In this document: piece after piece, positions 23,951 through 33,238 of the stretch | Position numbering within the stretch: position 1 is the first letter of the stretch | Layout of the letters: every line of letters starts with the position of its first letter | Source: Paenibacillus sp. Marseille-Q4541 | Lineage (GTDB): Bacteria; Bacillota; Bacilli; Paenibacillales; Paenibacillaceae | Assembly: GCF_018310695.1 (NCBI RefSeq) | Contig: NZ_JAGXCY010000015.1 | Span: forward strand, 39,641 to 103,640 | DNA length: 64,000 nucleotides | Direction of reading: 5' to 3' | The notes under the pieces: generated by a model | What the model saw: only the letters and a program-made list of their open reading frames with translations | Told to the model about the DNA's origin: nothing | Databases searched by the model: none | Position numbers and translations under genes: made by a program

Positions 23951-25036
23951 TTAATTCCAAACCTCATCTGCAATTTCTTTAACAAAACGAAGTTTCCGCC
24001 ATTGCTGTTCTTCGGTTAGAATATTGCCTTCCTCCGTAGATGAAAAGCCACATTGCGGACTTAAGCATAGCTGTTCAAGCGGTACATAGGGAGCTGCTTC
24101 TGCTATGCGGGCTTTAATCTTTTCTTTATCTTCCAATTCACCGGATTTCGATGTTATTAATCCTAATACAATTTTTAAATTTTTGCGATTTACATATTTT
24201 AAAGGCTCAAAACCTCCTGATCGTTCATCATCGAATTCCAGGAACAACCCATCTACATGTAAACCACCAAAAATCGTTTCAGAAGCGTAATCATATCCCC
24301 CGCTTGCGAAGAAATTAGATTTATAATTACCACGGCAAATGTGCATGGTTATGACTAAATCTTCTGGTTTATGGGCAATCGATTCATTAATCATGTACTG
24401 CATTACCTTCATTTCCTCGGCTGGATCCAAATCTTTGGCACGCAGCTTGTTATGACCTTCTTCCGAGAACAAATCCGCCCAAGCTGTATCATCTAATTGT
24501 AAGTACCTACAACCTGCATCATAGAATGCTTGAATTGCTTTTTGGTAAGCTGCAATTGTATCTTTAAGGAATGTTTCTCGATCCTGATAAATCTCTTCAT
24601 TATGATCCACTCGATAGACGAGCATATTGGGACTTGGAATCGTTTGCTTCGCAACCGCATCACCTGCATGCTCTTTAAGAAAATGAAAATGCTCTATAAA
24701 CGGATGGGAAGAAAAATCAATTTTGCCGGTAATCCGAATGCCTTCCTTACGAGTCTCCATTTTATGAAAATTAAGTCCGTTCTCTTTTTCATAATACGAT
24801 ACGCCATCAAGTCCACCTAAAAAATCAAAATGCCACCAGCTTCTGCGGAATTCACCGTCAGTAACGCCCAATACGCCATTTTTCTTTTGCTTGTCAATAA
24901 TGCGGATAATCTCTTCATTTTCTACGGAGGTTAACTGTTCAAACGTGATTGCGCCGGATTTATATTGTTCACGTGCCTGTATTAGATTTGTAGGGCGCAA
25001 TAAGCTGCCTACATGATCATGATGAAATGGTATCAT
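23951..25036 (-). CDS. MetE C-terminal-like (YxjG/YxjH family) protein
   Basis: A 361-residue protein resembling the catalytic half of cobalamin-independent methionine synthase. Landmarks: HHDHVGSLLRPTNL, GVTDGEFRRSWWHFDFLGGLDG, LQLDDTAWADL, TMHICRGNYKS and LSPQCGFSS, the last two carrying the zinc ligands His and Cys. Related proteins may methylate homocysteine or related thiols from other donors. The ATG at 25036 has AAGGAG upstream; a longer frame to 25117 would add an implausible hydrophobic N-terminus. An inverted repeat upstream (25120-25140) may be a regulatory site. Confidence 0.88.
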   Translation of the reverse strand: MIPFHHDHVGSLLRPTNLIQAREQYKSGAITFEQLTSVENEEIIRIIDKQKKNGVLGVTDGEFRRSWWHFDFLGGLDGVSYYEKENGLNFHKMETRKEGIRITGKIDFSSHPFIEHFHFLKEHAGDAVAKQTIPSPNMLVYRVDHNEEIYQDRETFLKDTIAAYQKAIQAFYDAGCRYLQLDDTAWADLFSEEGHNKLRAKDLDPAEEMKVMQYMINESIAHKPEDLVITMHICRGNYKSNFFASGGYDYASETIFGGLHVDGLFLEFDDERSGGFEPLKYVNRKNLKIVLGLITSKSGELEDKEKIKARIAEAAPYVPLEQLCLSPQCGFSSTEEGNILTEEQQWRKLRFVKEIADEVWN

Positions 25037-25119
25037 AGATGTCTCTCCTTGAGCTTTAATGTACAGAAAAGTATAGCACAATAAAATAGGAAGCAAATAA
25101 TGCATAAAATCTATCACTT

Positions 25120-25140
25120 GCTATAGCTTTTAACTATAGC
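25120..25140. promoter_or_regulatory. Inverted repeat upstream of the MetE-C-like gene
   Basis: Arms GCTATAG and CTATAGC separated by seven bases, about 85 bases above the start codon. It could be an operator of a methionine or sulfur regulator; no specific protein is identified. Confidence 0.4.
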
Positions 25141-25187
25141 CAATCTTGCTCTAGTTGAACTCTTTTTTCTTCTTTTCGGGCAAAAGC

Positions 25188-26063
25188 TTATACTCCTCTG
25201 CGTCCCCAGCCAAATACTTTGACATGCACAATGGCTTTGGTTACCCAGTGCGAGAGCAAATACAACACGATAAACAGGATTAACAACGGCCTAAACAATA
25301 GTACTGCCACAACCCAGGTGAGTAACAGCTGCCAAGTCTTCATTTTCCGCACAAATTTGCCTGGCCATAAAAATATTTTGAATAGCATTTCGTTATGCTG
25401 AAGCGCCTCTAAAAATTCATCCTGGTACTGTTTGCCGTCCGGATTTAAACGAACGGCATTCCTCATATAAGCCTCCTTCAGCTTGTACTCTCCTCGTTCA
25501 CCAGTCGCCCAGCCGAGATACAAAAATACTTGAGAAGATTCCGTATTATATTTGAGGGCGAGTTTTTCCAGTCTCTCAGAATCCTCAAAGTTTTTGAGCA
25601 ATGCTTCTGTATAGCTTAACAAAGCCAAATAAAGCGGAGATTCTGGACGCAGTTCAAGTGCATGCGAAAGTGCTGTCTTCGCTTTGTTATGCCTGCCCAG
25701 CTTGTTAAACAAATGTGCTTGTAAAAAATAATAATGAGGCTCGTAGGGATCTATTCGTAAGGCTTCCTGCAGAGCTTCTTCGCAAGCCCGATCCTTATTC
25801 GTCTCGTAGTAAACGCTGACCCGCACGAACCAAGCTAGATCCTGCTCCGGCTCCCGGCTAAGCGCCTGGTTCGACCAATGCAGTGCCTTATCATATTCGT
25901 CCATTAAGAGATGAATATGCGAGATCAGTGCAAAGACATCCGGGTCCTCCGGCTCTTGGCTTAGTAGCTGCTGCTCAGCTTCCTTCAATGCTTCTTTATA
26001 CCGCCTCCATTCTATTAGCTGCTGCGCCTTCGCATAAGCGGCGTAATCATGTACGTTCTCCAC
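25188..26063 (-). CDS. Tetratricopeptide-repeat protein with C-terminal membrane segment
   Basis: A 291-residue protein. Several TPR units fill residues 5-220 (YKEALKEAEQQLLSQEPEDPDVFALISHIHLLMDEYDKALHW, then three or four more). A hydrophobic segment near the end (WQLLLTWVVAVLLFRPLLILFIVLYLLSHWV) would anchor it in the membrane with the repeats probably in the cytoplasm. It begins with GTG, 22 bases after the AAA+ ATPase gene, so it is likely its operon partner and adaptor. Confidence 0.82.
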   Translation of the reverse strand: MENVHDYAAYAKAQQLIEWRRYKEALKEAEQQLLSQEPEDPDVFALISHIHLLMDEYDKALHWSNQALSREPEQDLAWFVRVSVYYETNKDRACEEALQEALRIDPYEPHYYFLQAHLFNKLGRHNKAKTALSHALELRPESPLYLALLSYTEALLKNFEDSERLEKLALKYNTESSQVFLYLGWATGERGEYKLKEAYMRNAVRLNPDGKQYQDEFLEALQHNEMLFKIFLWPGKFVRKMKTWQLLLTWVVAVLLFRPLLILFIVLYLLSHWVTKAIVHVKVFGWGRRGV

Positions 26064-26085
26064 CTGCTCTGCCCCCCTGATATCA

Positions 26086-27045
26086 CTATGACTTTACGCC
26101 ATGTTTCTTAATGTAATCCAACACGATTTGGTAATCACGGTTTACATCACTGAATGTCGCATAATTCTTTGCTGTAGCAAACCAATCCAGCGTCGTTGCC
26201 TTCCGGCCTTTTGCCGATCTCTTTAAATCATCCTGAGTAATGGGCTGGATCTCACCCTTCTCAAATGTTCGCTCCATCGCTGATTCCACGGCATCTTTGA
26301 CTAGCTGCTCCAAATCGGCTCCGGAATAAAGCTTCGTCTCCGCGGCAATTTTGGACAGGTTTAGCGAACCCAGCGGTTTGCCGGAAAGCTTCAGTTCTAG
26401 GATTGTTTGTCGCTCAGCCTCTTCAGGCGGCGGTACAAAAACAAGATGATTAAATCGCCCAGGACGTCTCAAAGCGGAATCAAGATACCAAGGCGTATTG
26501 GTTGCACCGATGACAAACACGTTATCGTTCTCCGCCTGCAGACCGTCAAGCTCCAACAATAATTGGTTAACGAGCATGCGGTCATGATGCTGGCGCATTT
26601 GATGACGGCTTCCTCCCAGCGCGTCGATTTCATCAATGAAAATAACGCACGGCTTGCTTTCCCGCGCTTTTTCGAATATATCGTGTAAGTTATGCTCGCT
26701 CTGGCCAGCATACATGGAAAGAATGGACTGAAGCTCAATATGTAAAAAATTAGCATCAATCTCGCCTGCTACTGCACGCGCTAAAAACGTTTTGCCGCAT
26801 CCGGGAGGCCCGAACATCAGCAAGCTTCCTCCAGCGTGTTTGCCGTATGCGGCAAACACTTCCGGCTGCATCAGCGGCAATATGAAATTCATTCTGATTT
26901 TTTTCTTAACCTCTTCCAGGCCACCGACGTCGGCAAACGTCTCTTTTGGTTTCTCCGACTCAACAAGCGATTGATCCTCATTGCTGAAATGAATGAGCTT
27001 TAAATTTTTGCGTCTTTGCTCCGCTAGTTCATCATGGTCCGACAT
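26086..27045 (-). CDS. AAA+ ATPase (Cdc48/FtsH-like single module)
   Basis: A 319-residue soluble AAA ATPase. Motifs: ETFADVGGLEEVKKKIRMNF, Walker A GPPGCGKTFLARAV, Walker B VIFIDEIDAL, sensor 1 VIGATNTPW, arginine finger region ALRRPGRFNHLVFV, and sensor 2 in YSGADLEQLVKDAV. There is no protease or second AAA domain, so it probably acts as an unfoldase or remodelling enzyme with partners. The downstream TPR membrane protein is the obvious candidate. GGGGGAGAGAG precedes the ATG. Physiological target unknown. Confidence 0.9.
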   Translation of the reverse strand: MSDHDELAEQRRKNLKLIHFSNEDQSLVESEKPKETFADVGGLEEVKKKIRMNFILPLMQPEVFAAYGKHAGGSLLMFGPPGCGKTFLARAVAGEIDANFLHIELQSILSMYAGQSEHNLHDIFEKARESKPCVIFIDEIDALGGSRHQMRQHHDRMLVNQLLLELDGLQAENDNVFVIGATNTPWYLDSALRRPGRFNHLVFVPPPEEAERQTILELKLSGKPLGSLNLSKIAAETKLYSGADLEQLVKDAVESAMERTFEKGEIQPITQDDLKRSAKGRKATTLDWFATAKNYATFSDVNRDYQIVLDYIKKHGVKS

Positions 27046-27240
27046 CCTACTCTCTCCCCCTGTAATGTTTTACTATTAAGTCTATCACATTTCCATAAAT
27101 TAGGGGATAACTAAGCAAAAAAGACTACTCACAAGAGTAGCCTTTACGAACTCGTCCCACCTACTGTTAAAACGCTATGCACATGTCGTTACTGTAGGAC
27201 GGGCATCCTTCTTTTATGAAGCGATCATCCGCAGTTATCA

Positions 27241-28173
27241 TTACGCCAATGTAAGCTTTGTTACACGTCCATCGATAATCCATTCAGAAACATAAACTGA
27301 ACCCTTTGAATCGACACAAACTCCATGAGGTGAGCTAAATTTATTGTCATTGTAGTAGGACTTAGGTAAATTTGGCCAGCCGGTCTGTTTGTAAGCCTGT
27401 TGATCTTCACCTAAATGACAGATCAATCGATCATTTTTATCGAAAATCGTAACCCTACTATTTAAGTCTGGGAAGAAGAGATCCTCTCCATGGAAATAAA
27501 AGCTGCAAGGCTGATCCATGTCATCAACGATGACTCTTTTGAAATTTCCCTCTAAGGTAAAGACTTGAATTCGATGATTGCCGCGATCGGCTACATAAAC
27601 CTCTTCTATACCACTACGTATATCTATGGAAATGCCATGTGGACAGTTTAATTGTCCCAATTCTGTACCTTTTCCACCCCAGGAACGGATATAATCCCCT
27701 GCAGCCGTATAGTGATGAATCCAGCTTTGTCCATAGCCATCGGATACATAAATATCACCATTTGCCGAAACGGCTACATCTGTTGGGATATATTTAAGCT
27801 CTTCGTTGTAAATATCCGGACGTTCCGGTGTTCCCAATGTCAACAAGTGCTTCCCGTTTAGATCCGTTTTTACAACTTTACCGCGAGCGGTGTCTGTAAG
27901 AAAGAGGTATTCATTATTTTGTTCCTTATGAAGATAACATCCGTGAGCGCCACCCTCGAACTCCTCGCCCCAAGCCGTTTTAAATTCCCCGGACTCATCA
28001 AATTTAAAAATTGAGGGCTTGCCTGTATGAAAAACATAGACGTTATCCAGTTGATCTACGACAATTCCATGTGTATAGCCAAACTCTAAGTGATCAGGGA
28101 GCTTTGCCCAGCCTGGAACAAGATCATATCTGCGTGTCGTGTTTCCTAATTGTGGGGGCTTGCTTATTGTCAT
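27241..28173 (-). CDS. NHL-repeat beta-propeller protein
   Basis: A 310-residue protein made of NHL repeats, forming a probable six-bladed propeller: HGIVVDQLDNVYVFHTG, PTDVAVSANGDIYVSDGYGQSWIHHY, CPHGISIDIRSGIEEVYVADRGNHRIQVF, SPHGVCVDSKGSVYVSEW. Similar propellers include peptidyl-alpha-hydroxyglycine amidating lyases. There is no signal peptide, so it is cytoplasmic. It follows a PhyH-family dioxygenase gene by 32 bases in the same operon, so the two may act on the same substrate. AGAGGGATTATAAT precedes the ATG. Confidence 0.85.
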   Translation of the reverse strand: MTISKPPQLGNTTRRYDLVPGWAKLPDHLEFGYTHGIVVDQLDNVYVFHTGKPSIFKFDESGEFKTAWGEEFEGGAHGCYLHKEQNNEYLFLTDTARGKVVKTDLNGKHLLTLGTPERPDIYNEELKYIPTDVAVSANGDIYVSDGYGQSWIHHYTAAGDYIRSWGGKGTELGQLNCPHGISIDIRSGIEEVYVADRGNHRIQVFTLEGNFKRVIVDDMDQPCSFYFHGEDLFFPDLNSRVTIFDKNDRLICHLGEDQQAYKQTGWPNLPKSYYNDNKFSSPHGVCVDSKGSVYVSEWIIDGRVTKLTLA

Positions 28174-28205
28174 ATTATAATCCCTCTATTCCGTAGTTAA
28201 GTCTC

Positions 28206-29036
28206 TCACTGTTTATTGGAATACAGTAAAGGAAAGAACTCATTATCAAACTTCTGACCGAATTGCGGACGTGGCCCGAGCAATCGAACATTATCGTGCC
28301 GAGCATTGCCCTCTATGTAGGATGTATCTCCAGGCATTAAATGAGCGACAACTGATAACCGAGGCTGATCTGTGAAATTCGTTGACGAGCCATGGAATGT
28401 AAGGGCATGGTGGAAACTCGCTTGACCAGCTTTTAGAATACAAGGCTCCTCTACCCAATCACGCGTTGCAAAACGCTGCTTCAGCTTTTCCATATCCTGT
28501 TCGAAGAAAGTATCACTTCCCTCGACAGCGCCCCACTTATGTGATCCCAAGATGGTCATCATACCGCCGTTATTCAGATCCGTGTCCTGCAATGCAATCC
28601 AAACGGTTACCATATTCGATGTACTGCTTGCGCGCCAAAAAGCGTAATCCTGATGCCAGCCTACATTTCCTAGCTTAGTTTCTTGTCCTGAAGTACCCGG
28701 CTTGTAGATTACTTGATCATGCCAAAGACGAATTTCATCCTCATTCAGCAGATTCGCAGCCATTTGACCTAAATTCGGATCGGTGACGACACGATGAACT
28801 TCATCGTTAACCCACCAGCCATTATCGAATTTACGAAGAGCATATGGATTGTCAGAAAGCTTGAAATCATGAAGAGGCAGACCAGCCCCATCGTAATCTT
28901 TCTTCCAAATGCGCTCATGCGCGCCTCGAAGACGCTCAATTGTCTCGTCATCTAGCAATTTCGGACTGATCCAATAACCGTCTTGATTAAACTTCTCTTT
29001 ATCTGCTGTTGTAATGTTATAAGGTATAACTCCCAT
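28206..29036 (-). CDS. Phytanoyl-CoA dioxygenase (PhyH) family oxygenase
   Basis: A 276-residue Fe(II)/2-oxoglutarate-dependent oxygenase. The iron-binding His-x-Asp is in VGWHQDYAFWRAS, the distal His in SFHHALTFHGSSTNF, with a nearby Arg in QPRLSVVAHLMPGD. The N-terminus has the DGYWISPKLLDDETIERLR pattern of the family. The substrate is not a lipid-CoA by necessity; bacterial members hydroxylate many small molecules. The start at 29036 has GAGGTG upstream. The NHL-propeller gene follows 32 bases downstream. Confidence 0.88.
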   Translation of the reverse strand: MGVIPYNITTADKEKFNQDGYWISPKLLDDETIERLRGAHERIWKKDYDGAGLPLHDFKLSDNPYALRKFDNGWWVNDEVHRVVTDPNLGQMAANLLNEDEIRLWHDQVIYKPGTSGQETKLGNVGWHQDYAFWRASSTSNMVTVWIALQDTDLNNGGMMTILGSHKWGAVEGSDTFFEQDMEKLKQRFATRDWVEEPCILKAGQASFHHALTFHGSSTNFTDQPRLSVVAHLMPGDTSYIEGNARHDNVRLLGPRPQFGQKFDNEFFPLLYSNKQ

Positions 29037-29299
29037 TATCGACACCTCATCTTTTCTGGTCAAAGTTGCTTACTAGGATTATTCTAAATCACAAGATGAG
29101 CATTTACTTTCCTAAACCTATCAAATAGGATTGGAAACATAATGGCAGAATTAATGCAATTGATCTATCGTTAACTTGTCCGACTGATTCAAGCACTTAA
29201 CACTTTCCTATCCTAATTCCCATACTGTAGACTGTGCATGATATTAACCTATTCTTTAATGAAGTTACCTGAGAATTTTTTGGAAAGTAGGAGGAGAAC

Positions 29300-30751
29300 G
29301 TGTACGAACAATATGTAAAGCACTGTTGGTGTTATAAATACCCAGTTAGTTTTATGAAGCCAACCCTTCAAATGTATGCACCATATTCAGTATCCCCAGC
29401 ATATACAGGCCCAGTAAACACTCCTATGTATGCACCATCTGCAATATCTCCAGTGTATGCTGCCCGAGAAAATGCTCCGATGTATACACCATCCGCCAAA
29501 AAGGAAATTGATACACAGCTGCCTCTTTCAACAACAAGTCAAAAGAGACTTCGTGTCATGGATTTTTTTTTCAAAGATAAATCATTTAATTTCGAAACGT
29601 TGCGTGCAGCTGGATTCGCTGTTGACAATGGCGCCGATCTCAACGAAGTGTTCTTGACCGCTGCTGCAATCCCGGAGGGTGATGAAGAAGCATGGATGAG
29701 GGAGTGGAAAGCTAGCGCAGACCGTATTTATCAACGCGGCAAATATTCTATCGAGTATGGAGACAAGATCAGTGCTCGGGAGGCGTTCTTGCGCGCTTCA
29801 GCCTACTATCGCAGCGCTGAATTTTATCGTCGTAAGGATCCCCTAAACGATCCGCACGTTCTCGAGCTGTTCGGTCTTTCTCGCGAGGCGTTTGTGAAAG
29901 CGGGCAAACTACTGGATGGCCCCTTCGAGGAGATCTCCATCCCATACGGCAAAGATAAGCTCCCCGGATACCTGCTTCTCGTGGACGATAGCGGCAAACC
30001 CCGGCCGACTCTTATTTACACCAATGGATTTGACTCGACGACAGAGGAAGGCTACTACGTCATTGGCGCATCCGCGTTGCGGCGCGGTTTCAACGTGATT
30101 TTGTATGACGGCCCCGGTACGGGTCGCATGATCCGCGAGAAAAAAGTTCCCTTCCGTCCGGACTGGGAAGCAGTGCTCGGGCCTGTCATGGATTACGCTG
30201 AGACACGTCCTGAGGTCGATATGTCCAAAATTGTGCTGTTTGGGTATAGTATGGGCGGATATCTCTGCGCTCGAACTGCGGCCTTTGATCATCGTCCGGC
30301 AGCTATCGTGCTCGACGACGGTATGACGAGCTTTTTCGCGACGTATCCTCCACTTCCGGAATTCCTAGTTGAGTGGATCAAAGCCGGATACGATGAGCAG
30401 GCGATACCCGTACTTGAATGGATCAAGAAACATGACACCTACGCACGCTGGGCGCTGCAGAATGGTGTGTGGGTATTTGGTACTTCGAACGAACCAGAAT
30501 ACATCCGTAAGAGCGAGCAATTTTCTCTCACCACCGAAGACATGCACAAAATCAAATCCCGCACTCTTATTCTTGAGGGAGAAAACGACCTTGTGTTCAA
30601 AGGGCAGGCAAGTAAGCTTGCGTCCGAGCTAAAAGCTCCGCACAAGCATGTCGTGATGCGGAACGCTGATGGTGCCGGCGAGCACTGCCATATGGGTGCA
30701 ATGCGTCTGCTTCATCAGACCATTTTCGACTGGCTCCACACGAACCTGTGA
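29300..30751 (+). CDS. Alpha/beta hydrolase with repetitive N-terminal extension
   Basis: A 483-residue protein starting at a GTG with AGGAGG six bases upstream. Residues 20-65 contain degenerate repeats (MYAPYSVSPAY, PMYAPSAISPVY, PMYTPSA), then comes a helical cap region and an alpha/beta hydrolase domain: TLIYTNGFDSTTEEGYYVIG, VILYDGPGTGRMIRE, nucleophile elbow IVLFGYSMGGYLCAR, a VLDDGMTS loop, and a C-terminal GAGEHCHMGA with the catalytic His. It resembles FrsA/2,6-dihydroxypseudooxynicotine-hydrolase-like enzymes. Proline/tyrosine repeats are unusual for this family and recall spore-coat proteins. Confidence 0.82.
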   Translation: MYEQYVKHCWCYKYPVSFMKPTLQMYAPYSVSPAYTGPVNTPMYAPSAISPVYAARENAPMYTPSAKKEIDTQLPLSTTSQKRLRVMDFFFKDKSFNFETLRAAGFAVDNGADLNEVFLTAAAIPEGDEEAWMREWKASADRIYQRGKYSIEYGDKISAREAFLRASAYYRSAEFYRRKDPLNDPHVLELFGLSREAFVKAGKLLDGPFEEISIPYGKDKLPGYLLLVDDSGKPRPTLIYTNGFDSTTEEGYYVIGASALRRGFNVILYDGPGTGRMIREKKVPFRPDWEAVLGPVMDYAETRPEVDMSKIVLFGYSMGGYLCARTAAFDHRPAAIVLDDGMTSFFATYPPLPEFLVEWIKAGYDEQAIPVLEWIKKHDTYARWALQNGVWVFGTSNEPEYIRKSEQFSLTTEDMHKIKSRTLILEGENDLVFKGQASKLASELKAPHKHVVMRNADGAGEHCHMGAMRLLHQTIFDWLHTNL

Positions 30752-30785
30752 ATCATTGGTTGAGAAATATAAATATAATCAAAGT

Positions 30786-30836
30786 ACAAAGGTGGTTACT
30801 TGTCTGAACAAACTGGTAACCACCTTTGTATTTTGG
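30786..30836 (+). terminator. Intrinsic terminator of the extended alpha/beta hydrolase gene
   Basis: Arms ACAAAGGTGGTTAC / GTAACCACCTTTGT with a 16-base loop, followed by ATTTTGG. The rest of the gap to 31160 holds nothing I can name. Confidence 0.8.
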
Positions 30837-31159
30837 CTGGAGAAGCTGGAACAGTAGCAAATGCTGTACTCCTCTTAAATGGCTGGGAGAGCATTACCTT
30901 AACCGGTAAGAGCAAGATACAGTTTTTTTCGGTGGCTCTGAATCTTCAAAGTATTCTAGACTAACTTTTTCGAGGATAAAAGAAAAGAAAAGCCTATATT
31001 ATTTATCTATTTTTAGAAGCGTGTGGTCTTAAACATTTCAATTTTTCACTAAAGTTTAAATAGTTCACTATACTGGATTTGATTGACCATGATATGAATA
31101 ATATTGCATCCGGGTTAAAGACATCAAAATATAAAATACAAGATTGGAGGATGAATGAC

Positions 31160-33079
31160 ATGGGAAAGCAGTTGATTAAACGAAGATTTACTGCAATGGT
31201 AACTGTTTCTGCACTGATTTTTTCACTTTGTACACCATTTCTCCAAGGAACTGCAAACGCTTCTTCTTATACTGCCGTCGTAAATCCGGATAAGCAGTAT
31301 CAAACCTGGGAAGGCTGGGGCACTTCATTAGCTTGGTTTGCGAACCGGATCGGAGGCGCCGAGGATGCAACACGCAACTGGTATGCAGATCAATTATTTG
31401 ATGTGAACCAAGGTTTAGGTTTTAATATTGTTCGTTATAATATCGGTGGCGGTGAAAATCCGAAGCATCATTTTTTGGAACTTCGAGCAGCCGTGCCAGG
31501 ATTTAAGGCAAGCCCTACTGCTGACTATGACTGGAGCAGCGATGCGAATCAACGTTGGGTACTGCAAGCCGCCAAAGAAAGAAATCAACCACAAGAATTT
31601 ATTGCCGAAGCCTTTGCAAACTCGCCTCCTTGGTGGATGACGAATAGCGGCAGTGTAACAGGCCCATTAGTACCATTGACGGATAACCTGAAAAGCGATA
31701 TGTTCGATGATTTCGCGGATTATTTGACTACAGTAGTTAAACATTTTAAGGACAATGAGGGGATTACATTCAGAACCCTTTCTCCGATCAACGAACCAGA
31801 CGGGTTCTGGGTGTACAGCAATCGTCAAGAGGGAGCCTTCTACTCGCAGTACAGCAGAGGAACGATTATCCAACACGTGCATGATGCATTAGTACAAAAA
31901 GGGCTGCCAACAACCCAAAGCTCCGCGGATTCGAACGCCGTTTTTCTAGCTAGAGACACGATCAATGCCTATACAGATATAACGAAGTCTATGATAAGTC
32001 AGTATAATGTCCATACGTATTACGGGAATGATACAGAACGAAAACAAGTTTTCTATGCTGCGGGTAACAAACCGATTTGGATGTCCGAGCACGGCGATGG
32101 CGAAGCGAACGGGATCGAAATGTCAAGATCTATTGTGTCGGACATCAAATATATGAAAAACTCCGCTTGGGTTTATTGGCAAGCTGTAGAGGATAATGCT
32201 GCTCCCGGGTGGGGGATGATTGAAACCGATCTAAACGACGCAAATAACAACGCTTTTACACCAAATGTGAAACAAAAGTTTTGGTCTATGGCCCAATGGA
32301 GCAAGTTCATTCGACCAGGGTATAAAATCATCGATATCGAAGATGGCGATTCAATTGCGGCATATGATGCAGCTTCACAAAAACTAGTCATCGTCACGGT
32401 TAACGATCGCAGCGCTTCAAACGATGTTACTTATGATCTGTCTAAATTCGGTGATATTAACGGGTCAGTAACGGCGTATCGCACAGTAGCTCCATCCAAT
32501 GGTGTAACGGCGGAAAATTTTGCAAATATCAATGTAGCATTGAACAACAAGTCGTTCCAGAATACAGTACCTGCTTATTCTGTAACGACTTATGTAGTCG
32601 ATGGTGTAAACCTTAAAAATCATACGTCCAGTGCAGCAGTTGATACATCTGCATACTACAAAATTGTGAATAAAAATTCCGGGAAAGTAATGGATGTCAA
32701 AGGTGCATATCTTGACGATAGCGCGAGTGTCATTCAATACACAGATAACGGCGGAACCAATCAACAATGGCAATTTGTAGATATGGGCAGAGGCATTTAT
32801 AAAATCAAAAACCATAATAGCGGTAAAATGCTAGAAATTCAAGGTGAATCTACGTCAGACTCAGCGCAGGCCATCCAGTACCACGATACGGAATGGCGGG
32901 GTGTCAATCAAGAATGGAAGCTCATTGACGCAGGTGGAGGTTACTACAACATTGTGAATATCAATAGCGATAAAGTACTTGATGTTAAAGGTGAATCTAC
33001 TTCCAATTCAGCTTCGATTATCCAATACACTGGGCGCGGTTCGTCTAATCAGCTCTGGAAATTGGTGAAAGTGAATTAA
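31160..33079 (+). CDS. Secreted GH30-family glycanase with ricin-type domain
   Basis: A 639-residue exported glycoside hydrolase. A signal peptide spans residues 1-35 (VTVSALIFSLCTPFLQGTANA). The GH30 TIM-barrel and side beta-domain follow: SYTAVVNPDKQYQTWEGWG, IVRYNIGGGENP, the acid/base Glu in SPINEPDGFW near residue 212, and the nucleophile Glu in WMSEHGDGE near 310. Several features recall endo-beta-1,6-galactanases, but xylan or glucan activity cannot be excluded. The last 140 residues are a three-fold ricin/CBM13-like lectin (YYKIVNKNSGKVMDVKG, IYKIKNHNSGKMLEIQG, YYNIVNINSDKVLDVKG). I chose the ATG at 31160, nine bases after GGAGG. Confidence 0.9.
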   Translation: MGKQLIKRRFTAMVTVSALIFSLCTPFLQGTANASSYTAVVNPDKQYQTWEGWGTSLAWFANRIGGAEDATRNWYADQLFDVNQGLGFNIVRYNIGGGENPKHHFLELRAAVPGFKASPTADYDWSSDANQRWVLQAAKERNQPQEFIAEAFANSPPWWMTNSGSVTGPLVPLTDNLKSDMFDDFADYLTTVVKHFKDNEGITFRTLSPINEPDGFWVYSNRQEGAFYSQYSRGTIIQHVHDALVQKGLPTTQSSADSNAVFLARDTINAYTDITKSMISQYNVHTYYGNDTERKQVFYAAGNKPIWMSEHGDGEANGIEMSRSIVSDIKYMKNSAWVYWQAVEDNAAPGWGMIETDLNDANNNAFTPNVKQKFWSMAQWSKFIRPGYKIIDIEDGDSIAAYDAASQKLVIVTVNDRSASNDVTYDLSKFGDINGSVTAYRTVAPSNGVTAENFANINVALNNKSFQNTVPAYSVTTYVVDGVNLKNHTSSAAVDTSAYYKIVNKNSGKVMDVKGAYLDDSASVIQYTDNGGTNQQWQFVDMGRGIYKIKNHNSGKMLEIQGESTSDSAQAIQYHDTEWRGVNQEWKLIDAGGGYYNIVNINSDKVLDVKGESTSNSASIIQYTGRGSSNQLWKLVKVN

Positions 33080-33090
33080 TAAGGTTAAAA

Positions 33091-33130
33091 AGAGACGCTA
33101 TCCGAATTATCGGGATAGCGTCTCTGAGTT
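33091..33130 (+). terminator. Intrinsic terminator of the GH30 gene
   Basis: Arms AGAGACGCTATCC / GGATAGCGTCTCT with a short AT loop, 12 bases after the stop codon; an A tract on the left gives a T tract on the other strand. Confidence 0.8.
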
Positions 33131-33238
33131 AACAAAAAATGTAATCTATTGGTGGAGAGTGAATCCCTAGGTCAAATTAACTCTTCATCAATTATCCATG
33201 GATGCCCATCAATCGGAGAGAAGCCGTTACATCATCTC

